Source: Flavobacterium cucumis
GTDB lineage: Bacteria; Bacteroidota; Bacteroidia; Flavobacteriales; Flavobacteriaceae
Direction: 5' to 3'
Assembly (NCBI RefSeq): GCF_900148835.1
Contig: NZ_FRYK01000003.1
Coordinates: forward strand, 1-64,000
Length of the DNA stretch: 64,000 nucleotides
Shown here: piece by piece, positions 1-7,534 of the stretch
How positions within the stretch are numbered: the stretch's first letter is position 1
Layout: the number at the start of each line of letters is the position of its first letter
Program-made: the position numbers and the translations under genes
The notes under the pieces: generated by a model
Databases searched by the model: none
What the model was told of the DNA's origin: nothing
What the model saw: the letters and a program-made list of their open reading frames with translations, nothing else

Positions 1-54
1 CCCGACTGCGCAGATGGTACTGCATTTATGTGGGAGAGTATGTCGCCGCCTTTC
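1..54 (+). rRNA. rrf: 5S ribosomal RNA, 3' end (partial)
   Basis: The first bases match the 3' third of a bacterial 5S rRNA: the GGTACTGC segment, then GTGGGAGAGTATGTCGCCGCC, which forms the closing part of helices IV and I. The 5' part lies outside the window, so this is the tail of an rRNA operon transcribed left to right. The exact 3' end (about base 54) is inferred from where the pyrimidine tract begins. A terminator follows within 10 bases, as expected at the end of an rrn operon. Confidence 0.85.
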
Positions 55-60
55 TTTTGA

Positions 61-91
61 AAACCCTTCATCTATCGATGAGGGGTTTTTT
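61..91 (+). terminator. rRNA operon terminator
   Basis: An 11-bp stem (AAACCCTTCAT paired with ATGAGGGGTTT, one G-U pair) with a 6-base loop runs into a T tract. It directly follows the 5S rRNA. Confidence 0.8.
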
Positions 92-122
92 GTTATCCAT
101 AATCCCATAACTCTGGGACTGA

Positions 123-150
123 AAAACCACCGCTAAAGGGTGGTTTTGTT
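123..150 (+). terminator. second terminator hairpin behind the rRNA operon
   Basis: A perfect 9-bp stem (AAAACCACC / GGTGGTTTT, 7-base loop) followed by a T-rich tract. It backs up the first terminator, a usual arrangement behind heavily transcribed rrn operons. Confidence 0.6.
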
Positions 151-669
151 GTTTGGTGTCATTAGAATTGAAGAATCCTACTTGGTTAGTACGGCTGAAG
201 TCTTTTAACTTTTGGTAAGGTGATAGGTATTAGCGTGTGGAACTATGAAACAGCGTTGTCTCAATGTAGTTTACTTTACTACTTTTTGAAAAGCTACGTT
301 TGTTTGGATTATGAGTTTAGTTAGTTCAGCTGTAGCTTTATAACTTTTGAAAGGTGTTATTGGTTTTGTTTCTAAATGTCGTCCCTACGTGACTATGCAA
401 TTAGAATCCTCTTAGAGTAACTTTTTTATAAATTTGAGGTTTGTTTAGACTTGTTCGCCAGAAGTATCTAAACTTTTGGCAAGCGTATTATTTAGTTTAG
501 TTTCCAGCATAAAATCTTAATGGAACTTTAATAGGATATTATTCAACTCTTATGAGTTTTAGTTGATTTTGGTGTTCGCGAGTTTGCTTGTATTAATAAA
601 TTTGTTTCTGCCCGGAGAATAGAGTATTTTAAGTAAAAAAAGTGCGTATAGTTCTGTCTAAATAATTTT
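151..669. other. gene-free stretch between rRNA operon and ATP-grasp gene
   Basis: I see no convincing coding sequence or tRNA here. It holds three diverged copies of a roughly 40-base unit near 186-225, 321-360 and 451-490, spaced about 130 bases. They share a core close to CAGCTGAAGT...TAACTTTTGGNAAGG. It may be decayed tandem sequence. Confidence 0.5.
186..490 (+). repeat. three diverged interspersed repeats behind the rRNA operon
   Basis: Copies start near 186 (TTAGTACGGCTGAAG), 321 (TTAGTTCAGCTGTAG) and 451 (TTGTTCGCCAGAAG), each followed about 12 bases later by an AACTTTTG core. Identity is partial and there are indels. The spacing of 130-135 bases suggests an old tandem duplication, judged by eye only. 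Confidence 0.35.
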
Positions 670-1710
670 TTAAAATTCTAAAATGGTATCGTAATGTTTG
701 TGGTGGTTTTTAAATTCTTGGACGCCTTCTTTGAATGTTAGGTATTTAGCTCCATTTTTGTGGTTGTTCTTGCTAATTAAATACATGTAATGAAAATGGC
801 GAGTAAGTTCTTTCCAACCAAACCATATGCTGTGTTTTGGGTCGTACATGTGTGTGGGTTCACTTATAGCTCCGTTGATTTCTACAATTTGAAAATTTTT
901 CCCTTTAGCTAAGTCTTCATAAGATTTATACATAATGTCCATTCGGCCAAAGTGAAATCCATCAATTTGGTTGCAAATCCTATTGAAACTTTCTATCATT
1001 TCAGCGGTTATTTCGTGACTAGCATCTACGAATTTTGTACCACGACAATGATTTCCATAAGGGACTAAATTAATAGTTTCCCCTATTTTTAAAACAGCGT
1101 TTAGTTTGTCTTTGTATTCTTCTTCAAGTGCTTTTAGTTGAATAAGATAGCGTTTGTTTTGATGAATTAATTCACGAAGTGTATTTTTTCCGTTTCCTTT
1201 TAGGATCATAAATTCTTTTGATACAATTCCGGTTATTTTTCCCGGTTGGTTTGGAAGTTTTACATAAAATAATCCAATTTCGTTTTCAAAAGGAATTAAT
1301 TCTTGCAGTAGCACTTCAAATTTTGCTTTTTTGAGGTAATCCTGTAATTCTTCTGTGTTGTATAATTTTTTTACAGCAGTACCTCTTAGACCGATATCAG
1401 GTTTGGCAATTAGTGGAAAAATAATGTTCGCAATGTTTATTTTTTCTAAAATGCTATTTAGCGTTTCATTTGGATGAATCAAAATGGTTTTTGGATAATA
1501 ATCAGTAGGAATCAAATCGTAAATTTCTTTTTTTGATTCCATAAAAAATCCGCCATTTTTTATTGTTGGATTAGATGCGTTGAAGAAAAAGAATGATTTT
1601 GTTCTGAAAGCATAATATAAGTATTGAAAGTAGACGGGTAAATAGACGACCTGATAAGGCCAATATTCCCAATGTATAAGTTTATGAAAGAATAGTTTTA
1701 TTTTTATCAT
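670..1710 (-). CDS. ATP-grasp domain protein (D-Ala-D-Ala ligase-like fold)
   Basis: A 346-aa protein with an ATP-grasp fold over about residues 85-300. Visible are the ATP-binding segment FPLIAKPDIGLRGTAV (about 97), the VLLQELIPFENEIG strand-loop (about 133), and the metal-binding end FGRMDIM...QIVEINGAISEP (about 250-285). ATP-grasp enzymes join a carboxylate to an amine or thiol through an acyl phosphate. The substrate here is unknown. The N-terminal 50 residues are rich in Tyr, Trp and Phe and lack a clear signal peptide. It is the last gene of a four-gene operon, 2 bases after the NRDE gene. Often annotated loosely as D-alanine ligase, but a cell-wall role is not supported by the neighbours. 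Confidence 0.75.
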   Translation of the reverse strand: MIKIKLFFHKLIHWEYWPYQVVYLPVYFQYLYYAFRTKSFFFFNASNPTIKNGGFFMESKKEIYDLIPTDYYPKTILIHPNETLNSILEKINIANIIFPLIAKPDIGLRGTAVKKLYNTEELQDYLKKAKFEVLLQELIPFENEIGLFYVKLPNQPGKITGIVSKEFMILKGNGKNTLRELIHQNKRYLIQLKALEEEYKDKLNAVLKIGETINLVPYGNHCRGTKFVDASHEITAEMIESFNRICNQIDGFHFGRMDIMYKSYEDLAKGKNFQIVEINGAISEPTHMYDPKHSIWFGWKELTRHFHYMYLISKNNHKNGAKYLTFKEGVQEFKNHHKHYDTILEF

Positions 1711-1712
1711 AT

Positions 1713-2384
1713 TTACAGTAAGTCAAGATAAGACATTTGAATTTGGTTTTCTGAAACTACACATTGTGTAATGCTAATAGTTTTTAACATATCGTTACGG
1801 TTAATTTGGAGACCAAACTCTTTATTGTTGGCTTCAGTAAATTGATGAAAATTAAAAATTTGCTCAGGGGATATTTTTTTTTCAGTTTTTATGAACTGGT
1901 GAAACCAATTTTTTCTTTGTTCTCTTATTTCTTTTGAATACAGCGTTGCAGAGGACCAAATGTGAAATTCTTGTTTGTTGAGAATAGTTGTTTTTTTGTA
2001 AACTTCATTCCATTGTAATTCGATTAGTTTATTGTCTTCAAAAAGTACAATAGTGAAAGGTTCGATATCATCTAAATCAATAGTTTTCCAAAAGTTGAAT
2101 GTATTTTCGGCTGTCATAAGATCCAAAACGATTAAACCTCTACTTTTTCTATATAGGGGTTTGGGGATGTGTTTTTCTTGCGCACCATTGAGTAATACAA
2201 TAATTTTATTTTCGTTGTGTGCTATCCATGTGCCTCCAGCTTTAGGGTCTTTTGGAAATATTAAAGTCTTATTGTTTATTGAATGTTTTTGAGGAGATAG
2301 CGCCCGCTCTCTTGCGATTTTTTCATCTCTATTTGATGTAATGATACAACCATCAAATTTAGGAACATAAGTTACTGTGCACAT
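1713..2384 (-). CDS. NRDE family protein (TANGO2-like)
   Basis: A 223-aa protein starting MCTVTY, with the family-defining SNRDE motif at residues 17-21 and a second block GGTWIAHNENKIIVLLNG near residue 50. The conserved Cys2 and NRDE motif recall N-terminal-nucleophile hydrolases. Eukaryotic TANGO2 is linked to lipid and haem handling, but no bacterial function is established. Its start overlaps the end of the DinB gene by 13 bases, so the two are translationally coupled. It is the third gene of the operon msrB - dinB-like - NRDE - ATP-grasp. Confidence 0.8.
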   Translation of the reverse strand: MCTVTYVPKFDGCIITSNRDEKIARERALSPQKHSINNKTLIFPKDPKAGGTWIAHNENKIIVLLNGAQEKHIPKPLYRKSRGLIVLDLMTAENTFNFWKTIDLDDIEPFTIVLFEDNKLIELQWNEVYKKTTILNKQEFHIWSSATLYSKEIREQRKNWFHQFIKTEKKISPEQIFNFHQFTEANNKEFGLQINRNDMLKTISITQCVVSENQIQMSYLDLL

Positions 2385-2860
2385 TGTTTTCGAAATTCGA
2401 TAGTTGATGGAGCTACTCCAAAAGAATTGGAAATTTTAATATGGGGTAAATTATGTAAAGCCACTTTTATCAATGCCTGATGATGAATGCTGTGTTCTAA
2501 ATTATAAACTAATTCTCTGAAATAATTGGTTTCCAATAGCTCACTACTACTAAAATAGTTATAGGCCAATGAAAGTTTTTTGTTTGGTTTTTCTATTGCT
2601 ACAAGATATTTTTGAATGATTGTTATAGCTTCATTTTTATCCGTTTGAAGAAGTAAATCTCGTTTTCTATCGTCGTAATTAATTATTCCCAAATCATAAT
2701 TTTCTAATAGGCAACCTATGAGTTCTATAATGTGACGCATATGTTCGCCTATAGTTGCATTGCTTAATTCGGGATTTTTTTGTGTGAACTCGTCGTTAGT
2801 GAGTTGACGAAGGAGCGCAATATTTTCGTTAAGATTAATTTTTATACTTTCTATTAGCAT
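2372..2860 (-). CDS. DinB superfamily protein
   Basis: A 162-aa four-helix protein. Histidines of the typical DinB metal site are seen in GEHMRHIIE (His40, His43) and near the C-terminus in NLEHSIHHQALIKVA. The superfamily includes thiol-dependent transferases for bacillithiol or mycothiol and damage-inducible proteins of unknown activity. No partner here identifies the substrate. It starts 5 bases after the msrB stop and overlaps the NRDE gene, so it belongs to the same transcript. Length is normal for the family. Confidence 0.75.
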   Translation of the reverse strand: MLIESIKINLNENIALLRQLTNDEFTQKNPELSNATIGEHMRHIIELIGCLLENYDLGIINYDDRKRDLLLQTDKNEAITIIQKYLVAIEKPNKKLSLAYNYFSSSELLETNYFRELVYNLEHSIHHQALIKVALHNLPHIKISNSFGVAPSTIEFRKQCAQ

Positions 2861-2865
2861 GAATG

Positions 2866-3342
2866 TTATTTTTTTTCTGGAACAAATTTTATTGAAACGG
2901 AGTTCATACAGTAGCGTTGACCAGTAGTTTCTTTAGGACCATCATCAAAGATATGCCCTAAATGACCATCGCATTTTGCGCACAAAACTTCTGTTCTAAT
3001 CATTCCAAAACTTAAATCTTGTTTGTATATAACAGAGCCTTTGATTGCTTTATCAAATGAAGGCCAACCACAGTGAGAATCAAACTTGGTATCTGAGGTA
3101 AACAAATCATTCCCACAACCGGCACAAACATATTTACCCTTTTCAAAATGGTCCCAATATTCTCCTGTGAAAGCTCTTTCGGTTCCTTTATTTCTTAATA
3201 CTTCATATTGTTCAGGAGTAAGTTGGGCTTTCCATTCGGTCTCCGTTTTTTTGGAATTTGAATTCATAGTTTTCGTTTCTTTGTTTTGAGATTGGCATGC
3301 TTGTAAACATACAATTGCAAATAATAAAAATAATTTTTTCAT
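2866..3342 (-). CDS. msrB: peptide-methionine (R)-S-oxide reductase, lipoprotein
   Basis: A 158-aa MsrB that reduces methionine-R-sulfoxide in proteins. The N-terminus is an SPII signal with lipobox LQAC and lipidated Cys16, so the enzyme should sit on the periplasmic side of a membrane. The catalytic domain spans about 35-155. Zinc-binding pairs are Cys73/Cys76 and Cys121/Cys124, the catalytic Cys is Cys145 in RYCMNSVSI, and Cys91 in HCGWPSF is a candidate resolving residue. It is the first gene of the four-gene operon. An exported MsrB suggests repair of envelope proteins after oxidative damage. Confidence 0.93.
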   Translation of the reverse strand: MKKLFLLFAIVCLQACQSQNKETKTMNSNSKKTETEWKAQLTPEQYEVLRNKGTERAFTGEYWDHFEKGKYVCAGCGNDLFTSDTKFDSHCGWPSFDKAIKGSVIYKQDLSFGMIRTEVLCAKCDGHLGHIFDDGPKETTGQRYCMNSVSIKFVPEKK

Positions 3343-3504
3343 ATGTGTAAATTTTATTTTTTTGTGATCACATATGGTGTCGCTTTTTTTAATTGGTGTT
3401 TGGTTAGCAAACTTATTAATAATAGCGATTTCATAGCTAACATTTTTTCAAATTTAATTGTACTTTTTCAAATAAAATGTTAACGAATTTACAAAGTATT
3501 TGAA

Positions 3505-3948
3505 TTATGTATTTATTTCTAGATCTTTAATATAATCTTCATTCTCATAGAAAAAGCTTTCAAATGCATCCATTTTTTCGGCAAAGAATTCAAAAATTTG
3601 GGGCCAAGTATCTTTATTATTAATACTTATTCCAGTTTTTTCTACCCAAACACGACTGATAATTTTTCCTGTTTCTAGATAGAAGTTTCGTTCAAAAATA
3701 ACATCTTCAAGATAATCCTCTAGTAGTATGGTCTTTAACGATTCTACTTTCTCATAATATACTTTACGTTTTTCTTCGTCTTTTGGTTCTATATCTAGTA
3801 TAACTTGAGCTTTTTTATTGTCTACATAAAATTTGAAAGTTACATCTTTAATTTTGGTGTTGTATAATAACCATTTGCGAGGATATTCAGAGGCGAATGC
3901 TATCCAAAAGTCTTTTTTTATTTTAATTGCTTCTTCTTTACTAAACAT
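3505..3948 (-). CDS. DUF4268 domain protein
   Basis: A 147-aa acidic, soluble protein that is DUF4268 over its full length. Recognisable blocks are the N-terminal KKDFWIAFASEYPRKWLLYNT, then a central VILDIEPKDEEKRKVYYEKV and a C-terminal WPQIFEFFAEKMDAFESFF. DUF4268 is found alone or fused to nuclease-like domains. The fold resembles restriction-endonuclease-like proteins in some members, but I see no PD-(D/E)XK signature. It stands alone, divergent from the Nudix gene with about 70 bases between starts. Function unknown. Confidence 0.7.
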   Translation of the reverse strand: MFSKEEAIKIKKDFWIAFASEYPRKWLLYNTKIKDVTFKFYVDNKKAQVILDIEPKDEEKRKVYYEKVESLKTILLEDYLEDVIFERNFYLETGKIISRVWVEKTGISINNKDTWPQIFEFFAEKMDAFESFFYENEDYIKDLEINT

Positions 3949-4017
3949 AGTATTTTAAAAAATGTTATTTTTCCTGTAAAAAAATAATTATCTTTAGTTT
4001 TGAAAAAAATAATTGAT

Positions 4018-4659
4018 ATGCTTTTCACAGATTTTATTAAATATATTCCAAAGATAGAAAAAGAAACCCTTCTTTCTACTGATGCTCATGCAAAAATGGC
4101 ACCATTAGAGCGTATTTCTTATTTGAAAGAGGAGAATTATATGGATAAAAACCCTAGAAAAGCTGCAGTTTTAATGCTTTTTTATCCAAAAAATGAGGTT
4201 ACACATTTGGCTCTAATTGTGCGAAACACCTATCCTGGCGTTCATTCCTCACAAATTGGATTTCCTGGAGGGAAAGTTGAAGAATATGATGTTAATTTAG
4301 AGGAAACAGCATTGCGAGAAACGCATGAAGAAGTTGGTGTTCCTCCACACAAGGTAAAGATAATTAAGTCGTTTAGTGAGATTTATATTCCCCCAAGTAA
4401 TTTTTTAGTAGCCCCATTTATGGGCATTTCATCAGAAGAGTTAACTTTTATTCCTGATTTAGATGAAGTAAAGCGTGTGCTTGAATTTTCGATTGTAGAT
4501 TTCTTAGATGATAAGAGTATTACAAAAGTTAAAATGTCTACCTCTTATGCAACGGATATAGAAGTTCCTGCTTTCATGGTAGATAAATATGTGGTTTGGG
4601 GAGCTACAGCTATGATGATGAGTGAATTAAAAGAAACGATTAAAAGTGCATTAATTTAA
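4018..4659 (+). CDS. Nudix CoA pyrophosphatase-like hydrolase
   Basis: A 213-aa Nudix enzyme. The Nudix box GGKVEEYDVNLEETAL followed by RETHEEVGV is complete, with the catalytic REThEEvG segment intact. The upstream motif ALIVRNTYPGVHSSQIGFPG is the signature of coenzyme A diphosphatases (NudL type), which split CoA and oxidised CoA into phosphopantetheine and 3',5'-ADP. I chose the ATG at 4018 (MLFTDFIKYIP) over a TTG at 4000 because a -7-like box TATCTTTA (3989-3996) leaves no room for a TTG start. Divergent from the DUF4268 gene and followed by an acyltransferase with its own promoter. Confidence 0.85.
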   Translation: MLFTDFIKYIPKIEKETLLSTDAHAKMAPLERISYLKEENYMDKNPRKAAVLMLFYPKNEVTHLALIVRNTYPGVHSSQIGFPGGKVEEYDVNLEETALRETHEEVGVPPHKVKIIKSFSEIYIPPSNFLVAPFMGISSEELTFIPDLDEVKRVLEFSIVDFLDDKSITKVKMSTSYATDIEVPAFMVDKYVVWGATAMMMSELKETIKSALI

Positions 4660-4738
4660 CTGGGTTTAAATTATATGCTTGGTAAAGATTAAAATTGTGA
4701 TTTTCTTCTTTTTTTCTTTTAAAAATCTTTGATTTTAT

Positions 4739-4746
4739 TACTTTTG
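4739..4746 (+). promoter_or_regulatory. promoter -7 box of the acyltransferase gene
   Basis: TACTTTTG is a perfect match to TAnnTTTG. It lies 31 bases before the ATG at 4778, and it rules out the in-frame TTG at 4757, which would sit at or next to the transcription start. Confidence 0.6.
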
Positions 4747-4777
4747 CCATCTTGTTTTGTTAATAAAGTTAATTATT

Positions 4778-5587
4778 ATGGGATTATTTAAGAGAAATCC
4801 TTTCGGACATATATTATTTTTAAAGAAGTGGTTAATTCGTGTTGCGGGGATTATTACTCATAGGCGTTACAAAGGGTTCAATCAATTGCAAATTGAAGGG
4901 TCTGAAATTATTAGAAGTTTACCCGATACAAATGTTTTATTTATATCAAATCATCAAACCTACTTTGCAGATGTTGTTGCTATGTTTCATGTTTTTAATG
5001 CCAGTTTAAAAGGTAGAGAGAACAATATTAATAATGTTTTTTATTTGTGGAATCCCAAATTAAACATGTATTATGTAGCTGCAAAAGAGACCATGACAGA
5101 AGGTATTTTACCTAGAATATTTGCTTATGCAGGTGCGATAACAGTGGAACGAACTTGGCGACAAAAAGGTAAGGATGTAACAGAAAAAAAAGAGGTTAAT
5201 CCTAATGATACTGAGAATATAAAAGTTGCGCTAGAGGATGGTTGGGTAATTACTTTCCCACAAGGTACGACTCGTTCATTTAAACCCGTTCGTAAAGGTA
5301 CGGCTCACATAATTTTACAGCATCGTCCTATAGTGGTTCCTATAGTTATTGATGGATTCCGTCGTTCGTTTGATAGAAAAGGATTGCGAATTAAAAAGAA
5401 AGGAATTCTACAATCTTTCGTAATTAAAGAGCCGTTAAAAATTGATTATGATCATGCAACTGTTGATGAAGTAGTAGAAATGATTGAGTATGCTATAGAA
5501 CAACATCCTTCTTTATTGAAGGTTATTCCTGCAGAAGAATTAGAAGAAAGAACAAAATTAGATCGTGAGCGATCTTGGAAATATTAA
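4778..5587 (+). CDS. lysophospholipid acyltransferase family protein (PlsC-like)
   Basis: A 269-aa 1-acyl-glycerol-3-phosphate acyltransferase-like protein, expected at the inner membrane in phospholipid or lipid A-type acylation. Motif I is SNHQTYFAD, motif III is FPQGTTRS and motif IV is VPIVID. Motif I reads H-x5-D instead of the usual H-x4-D, and motif III carries one extra Thr compared with FPEGTRS, so this is a divergent branch. Start chosen at MGLFKRNPFGH, 31 bases behind the -7 box. The gene stands alone, convergent with the alpha/beta hydrolase. Acyl acceptor unknown. Confidence 0.82.
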   Translation: MGLFKRNPFGHILFLKKWLIRVAGIITHRRYKGFNQLQIEGSEIIRSLPDTNVLFISNHQTYFADVVAMFHVFNASLKGRENNINNVFYLWNPKLNMYYVAAKETMTEGILPRIFAYAGAITVERTWRQKGKDVTEKKEVNPNDTENIKVALEDGWVITFPQGTTRSFKPVRKGTAHIILQHRPIVVPIVIDGFRRSFDRKGLRIKKKGILQSFVIKEPLKIDYDHATVDEVVEMIEYAIEQHPSLLKVIPAEELEERTKLDRERSWKY

Positions 5588-5619
5588 GCCTTTTTTCAGA
5601 AACGAAATTGGATTACATT

Positions 5620-6489
5620 TTATTTGGATATAAAATCCATGATTCTTTTTATTACCATTTCATCTCCAAGTATTTTTCGATGTCCAAGTCCATTGGTAAT
5701 CATAAGTTCGGAACCATTTAAATGTTCGTGAATATGATGAGCCGCTTTAACAGAAACATCATCATCTTCTTGATCGTGAAGAATTAGTACTGGGATTTTA
5801 ATTTCTTTTGCAGCTTTGTATGCTGAATAATCATCCATTTTTCCAGCAAAGCGTTTTTCGAAATGATCTCTTAATTTGATTCCGTATTCTGGTTGTAATT
5901 CTAATTTTTTGATAAAATCATCAATAATATCTTGAATAATATCGCCAGCTCCGATAGTTATAGCTTTCTTAACTTGAAGATTTTGCTTGATTGCATTTAA
6001 AACCGACATCCCACCAAGCGAATGTCCAATGGCATATTCAAACTTACCATATTGTTTTTCCAACTCTAAAATTGAGGCTATAAATTCAGTCATTATTGAA
6101 TAATTGCCTTTTGATTTACCATGTGCAGGTGCATCAAAACTTATGGTCATGTAACCCATTTTTAGTAACTCATCAGCAATTTTTACTAACTGAGTTCCTC
6201 TACCGGACCAACCATGAACTAAAAGAACTTTTTTATCACTTTTACCATATTCGTATACCACAATTTCTTTATTTATTTCGGTAACAGGTATACTTTTTTG
6301 AACGCTTTCACGTTCCATATGTAATTCTCTTTTTGGTAATTTATGTCGAATTGGGGTTGTAAAAAGTTTAGCAGCAAATTTAGTGGTCAAACTTGGCGAT
6401 ATTGCCTGTAGTAGTTTTGCGGTCAACAAAATGGCTTTCGGGATTTCGATAACTTGTGATTGCTTTTGTTTCTTTTTAGACATGTTCAT
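5620..6489 (-). CDS. alpha/beta hydrolase
   Basis: A 289-aa soluble alpha/beta hydrolase. The oxyanion segment LLVHGWSGRG, nucleophile elbow GHSLGG, an acidic region ILHDQEDDDVS and the catalytic His in NGLGHRKIL are all present in order. The fold includes esterases, lipases and acyl hydrolases, and the substrate cannot be read from sequence. Two in-frame ATGs are close (6489 and 6483), and the second (MSKKKQ) is equally possible. The gene is convergent with the acyltransferase, with only about 30 bases between stops. Confidence 0.8.
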   Translation of the reverse strand: MNMSKKKQKQSQVIEIPKAILLTAKLLQAISPSLTTKFAAKLFTTPIRHKLPKRELHMERESVQKSIPVTEINKEIVVYEYGKSDKKVLLVHGWSGRGTQLVKIADELLKMGYMTISFDAPAHGKSKGNYSIMTEFIASILELEKQYGKFEYAIGHSLGGMSVLNAIKQNLQVKKAITIGAGDIIQDIIDDFIKKLELQPEYGIKLRDHFEKRFAGKMDDYSAYKAAKEIKIPVLILHDQEDDDVSVKAAHHIHEHLNGSELMITNGLGHRKILGDEMVIKRIMDFISK

Positions 6490-6626
6490 AAATTTTGCGC
6501 AAGTTACAACTTATGTAAATTTGGAAGTGCATGTGGATTATAAAATAAAGTTAAATTATAAATAATAATAAGTTTCTTTACAGGAACAAAACACATCTAG
6601 GGTTAAGTTGCTAACTTATAAAATTG

Positions 6627-6634
6627 TATTTTTG
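6627..6634 (+). promoter_or_regulatory. promoter -7 box of the M48 protease gene
   Basis: TATTTTTG matches TAnnTTTG, with a TTG at 6608-6610 at -33-like spacing (16 bases). It sets the start at the ATG at 6651. Confidence 0.6.
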
Positions 6635-6650
6635 TAAAAAATTTTCAGTT

Positions 6651-7469
6651 ATGAATTTCAAATTAAAATTTATTGCTTTTGCAATTTTAGTACTTGTAGT
6701 ATCTTGTGCTAAAAACCCGTTCACTGGGAAAAGTACAATGGCTTTAGTTCCAAATAGTCAAATTTTTCCGTCAGCTTTCCAACAGTACAATCAGTTTTTA
6801 TCTGAGAATAAAGTTGTTAAAGGAACAGCAGACGCAAAAAGAATAGAAACTATTGGAACTAAAATAAAAACGGCTTCTGAAAGATGGTTGACTGCTAATG
6901 GTCATGCTGATTATTTAGAAGGATATGCATGGGAATACAAATTGGTAGACAGCAAGGAAGTAAACGCATGGTGTATGCCCGGTGGAAAAATTGTTTTTTA
7001 CACAGGAATTTTACCAATTTGTAAGGATGATGCAGGAATAGCTGCTGTTATGGGGCATGAAGTAGCACATGCCTTGGCAAATCACGGACAACAGCGAATG
7101 AGTGCAGGACTTTTACAGCAATTAGGTGCTGTAGGCACACAAGTTGCTGTTGGAAATAAAGACCCTCAAACACAGGCTTTGATTATGCAAGCTTATGGAG
7201 TAGGTTCTCAAGTTGGTGGTATGTTGCCTTTTAGTCGTTCACATGAAAGTGAAGCCGATATGATCGGATTAACATTGATGGCAATTGCAGGATATGATCC
7301 GATAAATGCCGTTAAAGTTTGGGAACGAATGTCTGCAAATTCTGGAGGACAAGCGCCACCAGAAATTTTGAGTACGCACCCTAGTAACGAAACCCGTATT
7401 AAAGAATTGACCGCTTTAATTCCTCAAGCTAAAGCAGAGGCAGCTAAGTTTGGAGTAACTTTTAAATAA
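6651..7469 (+). CDS. M48 family metalloprotease, lipoprotein
   Basis: A 272-aa zinc protease. The SPII signal ends at the lipobox VVSC, followed by AKNPFTGKS, typical of periplasmic M48 (BepA/LoiP-like) lipoproteins. The zinc site is HEVAH with the third ligand in SHESEADMIGL. BepA-like proteases act in outer-membrane protein quality control, which is the likely role here by family. There is no C-terminal TPR, so it is closer to LoiP/YcaL than to BepA. Start at 6651 is set by the promoter, and the transcript ends at the hairpin at 7493. Confidence 0.88.
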   Translation: MNFKLKFIAFAILVLVVSCAKNPFTGKSTMALVPNSQIFPSAFQQYNQFLSENKVVKGTADAKRIETIGTKIKTASERWLTANGHADYLEGYAWEYKLVDSKEVNAWCMPGGKIVFYTGILPICKDDAGIAAVMGHEVAHALANHGQQRMSAGLLQQLGAVGTQVAVGNKDPQTQALIMQAYGVGSQVGGMLPFSRSHESEADMIGLTLMAIAGYDPINAVKVWERMSANSGGQAPPEILSTHPSNETRIKELTALIPQAKAEAAKFGVTFK

Positions 7470-7484
7470 TTCAAAAAATACTAT

Positions 7485-7492
7485 TATATTTG
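7485..7492 (+). promoter_or_regulatory. promoter -7 box of the MFS gene, abutting a terminator
   Basis: TATATTTG is a perfect -7 box. It ends one base before the terminator stem of the upstream gene, so the MFS transcript would begin within the hairpin sequence. Confidence 0.55.
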
Positions 7493-7519
7493 AATCCCGA
7501 CATTGTCGGGATTTTTTAT
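7493..7519 (+). terminator. terminator of the M48 protease gene
   Basis: A perfect 9-bp stem (AATCCCGAC / GTCGGGATT, 3-base loop) followed by TTTTATTT. Confidence 0.8.
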
Positions 7520-7534
7520 TTAAAGACCATTATT

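Noticed and set aside
3354..3443. Short minus-strand reading frame (29 codons) with a hydrophobic start ahead of msrB
   Set aside because: Too short and without a promoter or known homology; it may be chance.
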